Part shown: piece by piece, positions 57,050 through 64,000 of the stretch | How positions within the stretch are numbered: the first letter of the stretch is position 1 | Layout of the letters: each line of letters starts with the position of its first letter | The notes under the pieces: generated by a model | Database searches by the model: none | Seen by the model: the letters and a program-made list of their open reading frames with translations, nothing else | Told to the model about the DNA's origin: nothing | Translations under genes and position numbers: made by a program | Assembly (NCBI GenBank): GCA_964528595.1 | Contig: CAZGTM010000013.1 | Span: 1 to 64,000, forward strand | DNA from: CAYFKJ01 sp964528595 | Lineage (GTDB): Bacteria > Pseudomonadota > Alphaproteobacteria > UBA2966 | Length of the DNA stretch: 64,000 nucleotides | Reading direction: 5' to 3'

Positions 57050-58033
57050 ATGAAACTTGCGTCCCTAAAGTCCGGCCGCGACGGTCGTTTGTGCGTTGTG
57101 GCCAAGGATCTCGCGCTGGCGGTAGAGGTTTCCCATATCGCGCCGACCCTGCAGCAGGCGGTTGAACAGTGGGACGGCGTCGCGGAAGAACTGGGCCTGG
57201 TTTATGATCGGCTGAATGCGGGCCACGCGCCGGAGAGTTTCGCGCTTGATCCGGCGGCATTGGCGGCGCCGCTGCCGCGCGCTTATCAGTGGGCCGACGG
57301 CAGCGCCTACGTCAATCACGTCGAGTTGGTGCGCAAGGCGCGCGGCGCCGTGTTGCCGGACAGCTTCTGGACGGATCCCCTGATGTACCAGGGCGGCTCG
57401 GACGGTTTCATCGGTCCTTGCGACGATATTCCCCTTGGGGACGAGGACTGGGGTATCGATTTCGAATCCGAAGTCGCCGTGATTACCGATGACGTGCCGA
57501 TGGGACTGTCGCCGGATACCGCGGGCGGGCACATCAAACTGCTTATGCTGGTCAACGACGTCTCCCTGAGGAACCTCATTCCGGCGGAACTGGGCAAGGG
57601 TTTTGGCTTTTTCCAGGGCAAGCCCAGCACCGCCTTTTCACCGGTTGCCGTCACGCCGGACGAAATCGGGCCGGCCTGGGACGGCGGCAAGATCAATTTG
57701 CCGCTGTTGTCCGACCTCAACGGCGAACGTTTCGGATCACCCAACGCCGGCGTCGACATGACGTTCGATTTCCCCCAACTTATCGCCCATGCCGCCAAGT
57801 CGAGGCACCTGGGCGCCGGCACGATCATCGGTTCGGGCACGGTATCCAACCTCGACCGCTCCAACGGCTCCTCCTGCATTGCCGAGGTGCGCATGCTGGA
57901 GACGATCGAGCAGGGAGAGCCTCAAACCCCGTTCATGCGCTTTGGCGACCGCATAAAAATAGAAATGCTCGATGAGCAGGGCGCCAGCATCTTCGGCGCC
58001 ATCGACCAGGCCGTCGTGCGCTACGAAGGCTGA
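57050..58033 (+). CDS. fumarylacetoacetate hydrolase family protein
   Basis: A 327-residue FAH-family hydrolase. MKLASLKSGRDGRLCVVAKD opens it, and DWGIDFESEVAVITDDVPMG carries the metal Glu residues (about 145-155). VNDVSLRNLIPAELGKGFGFFQGKPSTAFSPVAV and GSGTVSNLD follow. The sequence is of the 330-residue bacterial type, often annotated as fumarylacetoacetase in tyrosine or homogentisate degradation. The MarR regulator and luciferase-like oxidoreductase fit an aromatic or alicyclic route. No homogentisate dioxygenase is in the window, so the exact substrate is open. Confidence 0.85.
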   Translation: MKLASLKSGRDGRLCVVAKDLALAVEVSHIAPTLQQAVEQWDGVAEELGLVYDRLNAGHAPESFALDPAALAAPLPRAYQWADGSAYVNHVELVRKARGAVLPDSFWTDPLMYQGGSDGFIGPCDDIPLGDEDWGIDFESEVAVITDDVPMGLSPDTAGGHIKLLMLVNDVSLRNLIPAELGKGFGFFQGKPSTAFSPVAVTPDEIGPAWDGGKINLPLLSDLNGERFGSPNAGVDMTFDFPQLIAHAAKSRHLGAGTIIGSGTVSNLDRSNGSSCIAEVRMLETIEQGEPQTPFMRFGDRIKIEMLDEQGASIFGAIDQAVVRYEG

Positions 58034-58061
58034 TTTTCGCGATTTCCCGGAGGGGGTTTCC

Positions 58062-59069
58062 ATGTCGGTTCCGGCCTGTGAATTTTCGGTGTTTTCCGTC
58101 CAGGATCATTATCCCGACGGTCCGCGCACCGTCGCCCGGTACTACGAAGAAACGCTTGAGAACATGGTTCTGGCCGAGGAACTCGGATACAGCGCCTATT
58201 GGGTGGCGGAGCATCACTTCCACGAATACGGTGTCATCCCCAATCCCGCCGTTTTCCTCGCCGCCGCCAGCCAGCGGACATCGCGTATCGGCCTGGGCGT
58301 CGCGGTCAGCGTCCTGCCCTTCCGCAATCCGCTCCTTGCGGCTGAGAGCTACGCCATGGTGGATATGCTGTCGCAGGGCCGATTGATCCTGGGTGTGGGC
58401 TCGGGTTACCTGAAGCACGAGTTCGCGGGCTTCCGGCTGTCGGGCGAATTCAAACGGGAGATCTTCGACGAAAAACTCGACGTTCTGACCCGCGCCCTCG
58501 CCGGCGAGCAAATCGAGGCCGACAGCGACTACGTAAAGGCCGGGGACGTGACGCTCAATGTCCAGCCCGTCCAACAACCGACGCCGCCGATTTATGTCGC
58601 CGTGCTGCGCAAGGAGGTCGTCTACCACGTTGGCAGGGCAGGCCGGCGGTTGCTTTCGGTGCCATATGCCACGGTGACGGATCTGGCCGAGGTCGGGGAG
58701 ATCGTCGACCAATACAAGCGCGGTTGGGCGGACGGGGGACATCCCGGCGAGCCTCCGGCCATCGGCTTTGCCTTTCACGCCTACATCGCGGATACCGACG
58801 AACAGGCCAAAGCGGAAGCGGAAACGGCCTTCGACGCCTACGTCGCGTCCAGGCTCTACGGCAAATCGGCGGGTTGGGATGAAATCACCGCCCGGCGCTA
58901 CTGCATCTTCGGCAGCCCCGACACGGCCTTGGACCGGGTCCGTGAAATGCACGGCCTGGGGGTTCGCAACATCATGCTGCTGGCCGATTTCGGCGCGCTC
59001 GATCAGGCGCTGGTCCATCGCTCCCTGCGCCTGTTTGCCGACGAGGTTGCGCCGGAATTCGGGATTTAG
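58062..59069 (+). CDS. LLM class (luciferase-like) flavin-dependent oxidoreductase
   Basis: A 335-residue TIM-barrel flavin monooxygenase-type protein. EELGYSAYWVAEHHFHEYGVIPNP (about 45) is the luciferase-family signature with the His. RIGLGVAVSVLPFRNPLLAAESYAMVDMLSQGRLILGVGSGYLKHEFAGF is typical of the non-F420 group. It uses FMN supplied by a reductase that is not encoded beside it. ATG 58062 has CGGAGG upstream and lies 28 bases after the hydrolase stop, so both form an operon. It may open or hydroxylate a ring compound upstream of the FAH step. Confidence 0.87.
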   Translation: MSVPACEFSVFSVQDHYPDGPRTVARYYEETLENMVLAEELGYSAYWVAEHHFHEYGVIPNPAVFLAAASQRTSRIGLGVAVSVLPFRNPLLAAESYAMVDMLSQGRLILGVGSGYLKHEFAGFRLSGEFKREIFDEKLDVLTRALAGEQIEADSDYVKAGDVTLNVQPVQQPTPPIYVAVLRKEVVYHVGRAGRRLLSVPYATVTDLAEVGEIVDQYKRGWADGGHPGEPPAIGFAFHAYIADTDEQAKAEAETAFDAYVASRLYGKSAGWDEITARRYCIFGSPDTALDRVREMHGLGVRNIMLLADFGALDQALVHRSLRLFADEVAPEFGI

Positions 59070-59071
59070 GC

Positions 59072-59109
59072 CCGATTCGCAGCTTGTTGACGAAAATCGG
59101 TACTTTTTA
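59072..59109 (+). terminator. weak terminator after the LLM gene
   Basis: CCGATT (59072-59077) pairs with AATCGG (59095-59100), followed by TACTTTTTAG. The stem is short and the loop long, so efficiency is doubtful, but its position directly after the stop is right. Confidence 0.4.
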
Positions 59110-59133
59110 GCGGCTTACCCCTTGCAATGGGCA

Positions 59134-59154
59134 GCGGGATGCATTACATCCCGC
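59134..59154. promoter_or_regulatory. 8-bp palindrome upstream of CIRCE
   Basis: GCGGGATG (59134-59141), CATTA, CATCCCGC (59147-59154) is a perfect inverted repeat seven bases before the CIRCE element. A CTTGCA at 59121-59126 could be a sigma-32-type -35 box, with CATTAC (59142-59147) as a -10. The palindrome would then overlap the heat-shock promoter, hinting at a second regulator or RNA hairpin. Confidence 0.4.
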
Positions 59155-59161
59155 TCGCGGC

Positions 59162-59188
59162 TTGGCACTCTCTTTATGTGAGTGCTAG
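59162..59188 (+). promoter_or_regulatory. CIRCE element (HrcA operator)
   Basis: TTGGCACTC, nine bases, GAGTGCTAG, matching the consensus TTAGCACTC-N9-GAGTGCTAA at 16 of 18 positions. It lies 66 bases before groES. HrcA binds such sites and represses groESL until heat shock. hrcA is not in this window. Confidence 0.93.
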
Positions 59189-59254
59189 GTCACAAAGGTT
59201 CACTAGAACGAACTATTTTTTGTAAGCGAAACAACACCGGAGGAGGATCCAGGT

Positions 59255-59560
59255 ATGAAGTTTCGGCCCCTGCACGATCGCGTGCTGGTTCGTCGGCTTG
59301 ACTCGGAAGAGAAAACGGCCGGCGGAATTATTATTCCCGATACCGCACAGGAAAAGCCCATGGAAGGCGAAATCGTCTCCGTCGGCTCGGGCGCCCGCAG
59401 TGACGACGGCAAGGTTACGCCGTTGGACGTCAAAGCCGGCGACCGCGTTCTGTTCGGAAAATGGTCAGGCACCGAGGTCTCTGTCAATGGCGAGGAACTC
59501 GTCATCATGAAAGAGTCCGACATCATGGGCGTGATCGAACTCGGCAAGAAGAAAAAGTAA
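59255..59560 (+). CDS. groES: co-chaperonin GroES
   Basis: A 101-residue Hsp10 that caps GroEL and closes the folding cage. MKFRPLHDRVLVRRLDSEEKTAGGIIIPDTAQEKP contains the mobile loop (about 17-33), and GDRVLFGKWSGTEV leads to the roof hairpin. The C-terminus ends with an unusual KKKK. Length is slightly above the common 95-97. Ribosome site GGAGGA precedes ATG 59255. CIRCE upstream and groEL downstream (68-base gap) make the canonical operon. Confidence 0.98.
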   Translation: MKFRPLHDRVLVRRLDSEEKTAGGIIIPDTAQEKPMEGEIVSVGSGARSDDGKVTPLDVKAGDRVLFGKWSGTEVSVNGEELVIMKESDIMGVIELGKKKK

Positions 59561-59562
59561 TC

Positions 59563-59583
59563 ACCGGTTTTCCGGTACTTTTT
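59563..59583 (+). terminator. short attenuator-like hairpin between groES and groEL
   Basis: ACCGG-TTTT-CCGGT is followed by ACTTTTTCCC, two bases after the groES stop. The stem is five pairs, too weak for complete termination. It could lower groEL transcription a little or be an RNA-processing site. Confidence 0.4.
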
Positions 59584-59628
59584 CCCTGCTATCACCCAAA
59601 TTTCCCTTTTTCCTAGGAGCAATCAGGA

Positions 59629-61275
<1,647 letters not shown>

Positions 61276-61322
61276 ACCGCCACTGCCTCGCGGGCGCCTA
61301 TCGCGCCACGCGAGCTTGGAAC

Positions 61323-61355
61323 AGGGGACACACTTCGGTGTGTCCCCTTTTTCTT
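61323..61355 (+). terminator. groESL rho-independent terminator
   Basis: AGGGGACACAC (61323-61333), loop TTCG, GTGTGTCCCCT (61338-61348) then TTTTTCTTT. An 11-bp perfect stem closed by a C(UUCG)G tetraloop with a long T-run, 47 bases after the groEL stop, is a very strong intrinsic terminator. Confidence 0.95.
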
Positions 61356-61496
61356 TGCTGAAATGGCGGAAAATCTGGTATTTATAGCCGCCGGGGGCAC
61401 GGATTTACGGTATTTCGAGGCCCTGCTTGGTGGAACGGTTTGATACCACATCAGCGTAATAGAGGATTTTGCCGGGAGCGGGGGTATTTTCCGGCA

Positions 61497-64000
61497 ATGA
61501 TAATCTGCGCGGCGGTGCTCGTTCCATTTGGATCGACCAGTGCCCTGGCGGCGGATGGGTCTGGTGTGCCAAATCTTGTCCTGACCCTTGGCGCCGCCCT
61601 CATATGCGCCATCGCCTTCCTGTTCATTTACACCACTCGCCTGGGCCGGGCGCGCGACGATCTACTTGCCGCCAGCAAGGAACGCAAGCTGGCCGAGGAA
61701 GCCTTGTCAGTGGCGGAAACCATCACGCATATCGGCAGTTGGGACCAGGATCTGGCAACCGACAAGGTCATCTGGTCGGACGAAACCTACCGCATTTTTG
61801 GCCTCAATCCGTCCGATAAGGAGACGACCGGTACGACATTCATCACCGGTGTCCACCCGGATGACCGAAAAATGGTTTTGGAGGTGTGGTCCGACGCCGT
61901 GAAATCACGGGGCGGGTACGAGATCGATCACCGAGTCATTCGGCCGGACGGTTCGACCCGCATCGTGCGCGAACGCGCCGAAGTCATTTGCGACAAGGAT
62001 CTGAATCCGGTTCGCGTTATCGGCACCGTGCAAGACATCACGGAAGCGGAATTGACGGAACGTGAACGCGCGGCGTCAGAAGCCCAGTTCCGCTCGCTGG
62101 CGGAAAACGCCTTGGATGTTATCGCCATCATCGCCGGTGACGGCATGGTGATCTACGCGAGCCCGTCGGTGACGGAGGTGCTCGGCTACTCAATCGAGGA
62201 GATGCAGGGCAAGCCGATTTGGCATTACGCAGCCCCGGGGGAGCGGGAACGCATCATCAAAGGGCTGGTAAATGCCGTGCGCGCCGAGGAGCCTGGAGAG
62301 CGTCGACGACCGCAATTCAGGTTCCGGCACAAGGACGGATCCTGGCGCATCGTGGAAGTTCGCGGTCAAAGGCTGCCCGAGCGGGATGATGCCGATCACG
62401 TCATGATCATCGCGCGGGACGTAACCGGGCGTCTGGCGACCGAAACCGCCCTGAAGCGTCAGAGTTTGCTGCTTAAGCTGCTCGGCAACATTGCCATCGC
62501 CGCCAACCAGGCCACCAACCTGGAGGAGGCCCTCCAGGTTGGCCTGGACGAGGTGTGTCTGGCGACGGGATGGCCGATCGGTCACGCCTACGTCCCCAAT
62601 GCTGAGGGAAACAGGTTGGATCCGATGGGGATTTGGAGCACCTCGAAGCAGGGTTCGTTTTCGGTTTTCAAGCAGGTAACGGCCAAAACGACCTTCGAAC
62701 CCGGTGTCGGCCTTCCGGGACGCGTCTTCTTTACCGGCCAGCCGGCCTGGATTCCGGATGTCATGACCGACGGTAACTTTCCCCGGGCCCAGGTGGCGGA
62801 TGACATCGGCGTGCATGGCGCATTCGCTTTCCCCGCTCTGTCCGGCGACCGCGTCATTGCGGTATTGGAGTTTTTCACGCGGGACGTCGCCGAACCTGAT
62901 TTGGAACTGTTGGAGATTCTTAGCCGGGTTGGAGCCCAACTGGGCCGCGTCGCCGAAAGGTCGGAGGCGGTACAAGAGCGCCAGGAACGAGAAGAACGGT
63001 TCCGCGATTTTGCTGAATCCAGTTCGGATTGGTTCTGGGAAACGGACGCTGACATGAAGTACAGGGCTTTTGACGGACGGAACGAACTCATCACGACCAT
63101 CGAATCCGGCTCGCAGCTCGGGCGCGATCGGATGAAAGTCATTCAGGGCGTGTTAACCCCTGAAGATCTGGCGGATAGCGGGAAATGGGACCGGCACAAC
63201 GCCGATATCGAGGCGCGCAAACCATTTCAGGATTTCCGTTATTCCATTCTGCGGCCCGATGGCAAATCCCTTCACATCCGTGTCAGCGGCAGTCCGGTGT
63301 TTGGTCCTGACGGCGAATTTCAGGGATATCGGGGAACGGCAACCGATGAATCGGCGGAGTACGAAATCCGTAAGTTGGAGGAATATTCCCGCCGCACCCT
63401 GAAAGACGCGGTGGAATCGCTGGAGGACGGCTTTGCGCTTTTCGACAGCGAAGACCGGTTGGTCCAATTCAATTCGAAATACGCCGATATGGTCAATCAG
63501 ACGTCCCCCGATTCCTTGCAATTGGGCCGTACGTTTGAAGATCATTTGCGTGAATGGGTGTTCAGCGATGGCTACATTATCGAAGGGGGCGAAAGCGAAG
63601 CCTTTTTCGATGACCGCTTGACCGCCCACCGCAATCTGCCATCCGATCGCGTGCACCAACTTGGACCGGGGACTTGGGTGCACGTGAAGGAACGCCGCAC
63701 CAGCGATGGCGGCACAGTACTACTCCAACACGACATTACGGAATTCAAGAATATCGAGGAAGCCTTGCGGTCATCCGAGTCGCGCGTGTCAGGCATCATC
63801 GAAATGGCGCCCGAATCGATCATCGCGATCGACGAACAATCGAAAATTCAGATCTTTAATACCGGCGCCGAATTGACGTTTGGCTATGAGGCGACGGAGG
63901 TCATGGGTAAACACCTGGATATTCTCCTGCCGGAAAAATTTCATGCCATTCATGACAATATGATCATGGAATTTTCAGAATCCGAGGTTCACGCCAAAGG
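61497..64000 (+). CDS. multi-PAS/GAF sensor protein, C-terminus beyond window (probable histidine kinase)
   Basis: An open frame of 834 codons that reaches the window end without a stop. The N-terminus has a hydrophobic segment, signal-like, then a helix ALICAIAFLFIYTT (about 32-48). A coiled region ends in RKLAEEALSVAE. PAS/PAC domains lie at about 75-185 and 198-315, a GAF domain at about 323-485 (WIPDVMTDGNFPRA), PAS at about 501-625, a PAS_7-type at about 640-755 (LEDGFALFDSED), and a further PAS begins at about 761. Such stacks normally end in HisKA-HATPase; the end is not seen, so a diguanylate cyclase output is also possible. ATG 61497 has only a distant G-rich site upstream. Confidence 0.85.
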   Translation, partial: MIICAAVLVPFGSTSALAADGSGVPNLVLTLGAALICAIAFLFIYTTRLGRARDDLLAASKERKLAEEALSVAETITHIGSWDQDLATDKVIWSDETYRIFGLNPSDKETTGTTFITGVHPDDRKMVLEVWSDAVKSRGGYEIDHRVIRPDGSTRIVRERAEVICDKDLNPVRVIGTVQDITEAELTERERAASEAQFRSLAENALDVIAIIAGDGMVIYASPSVTEVLGYSIEEMQGKPIWHYAAPGERERIIKGLVNAVRAEEPGERRRPQFRFRHKDGSWRIVEVRGQRLPERDDADHVMIIARDVTGRLATETALKRQSLLLKLLGNIAIAANQATNLEEALQVGLDEVCLATGWPIGHAYVPNAEGNRLDPMGIWSTSKQGSFSVFKQVTAKTTFEPGVGLPGRVFFTGQPAWIPDVMTDGNFPRAQVADDIGVHGAFAFPALSGDRVIAVLEFFTRDVAEPDLELLEILSRVGAQLGRVAERSEAVQERQEREERFRDFAESSSDWFWETDADMKYRAFDGRNELITTIESGSQLGRDRMKVIQGVLTPEDLADSGKWDRHNADIEARKPFQDFRYSILRPDGKSLHIRVSGSPVFGPDGEFQGYRGTATDESAEYEIRKLEEYSRRTLKDAVESLEDGFALFDSEDRLVQFNSKYADMVNQTSPDSLQLGRTFEDHLREWVFSDGYIIEGGESEAFFDDRLTAHRNLPSDRVHQLGPGTWVHVKERRTSDGGTVLLQHDITEFKNIEEALRSSESRVSGIIEMAPESIIAIDEQSKIQIFNTGAELTFGYEATEVMGKHLDILLPEKFHAIHDNMIMEFSESEVHAK

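Overview
The window is GC-rich, gene-dense DNA with very short intergenic gaps. It most likely comes from an alphaproteobacterium of the Rhodospirillales type. The pointers are a CIRCE-controlled groES-groEL operon, an Lrp regulator divergent from a stand-alone thiamine-diphosphate E1 enzyme, many solute-binding-protein and sugar-acid genes, and the palindromic intergenic repeats of the kind scattered through such genomes (1303-1390). I see no rRNA, tRNA, CRISPR array, prophage, transposase or plasmid gene. The window looks like ordinary chromosome rich in catabolic modules. Taxonomy is inferred by eye, not computed.

Layout. 1-1203: the tail of one gene and an acyl-CoA dehydrogenase. 1204-1410: palindromic repeats. 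1411-6392 (minus): SDR, MetE-core protein, M20 peptidase and EamA transporter, then a separate SDR with its own terminator. 6549-14857: a five-PAS histidine kinase divergent from a TorT-like binding protein and a TorS-like hybrid kinase (three PAS, two receivers, Hpt). 15098-18610: Lrp regulator, 2-oxoacid dehydrogenase E1/transketolase-like enzyme and an orphan receiver. 18685-24641: aspartate dehydrogenase, orphan molybdopterin hydroxylase subunit, nitroreductase, epimerase and GNAT protein.

24711-28545: an NMT1-type ABC transporter with a DapA-like aldolase. 28550-34230 (minus): EamA, SLC13 permease, PfkB kinase, pseudouridine-5'-phosphate glycosidase and a second MetE-core protein. 34436-41504: a TetR-headed operon (enolase-superfamily enzyme, Gfo/Idh dehydrogenase, DUF993 protein, sugar isomerase, hydrolase, EamA). 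The TetR promoter and the ABC-transporter/aldolase promoter carry nearly the same 19-bp palindrome, so the two blocks are probably one regulon for an unidentified carbohydrate-like substrate. This is the best candidate here for an undescribed system.

41501-44862: GntR regulator, DgoA-like aldolase and IlvD/Edd sugar-acid dehydratase. 45004-48163: solute-binding protein, Tat-exported amidase and PAS-LuxR regulator. 48242-52778: XylX-like dehydratase, UxaA-like dehydratase, SDR and diketo-deoxy-sugar-acid hydrolase, a second sugar-acid module. 52859-56440: TauE/SafE permease, DenD-like D-erythronate dehydrogenase, choline-kinase-like protein and YiiX-like amidase. 56466-59069: MarR regulator divergent from a fumarylacetoacetate hydrolase and a luciferase-like oxidoreductase. 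59162-61355: groES-groEL. 61497-end: a multi-PAS/GAF sensor protein that runs off the window.

No gap between genes exceeds about 250 bases. Functions come from recognised motifs and remembered family resemblance; no database search was run.
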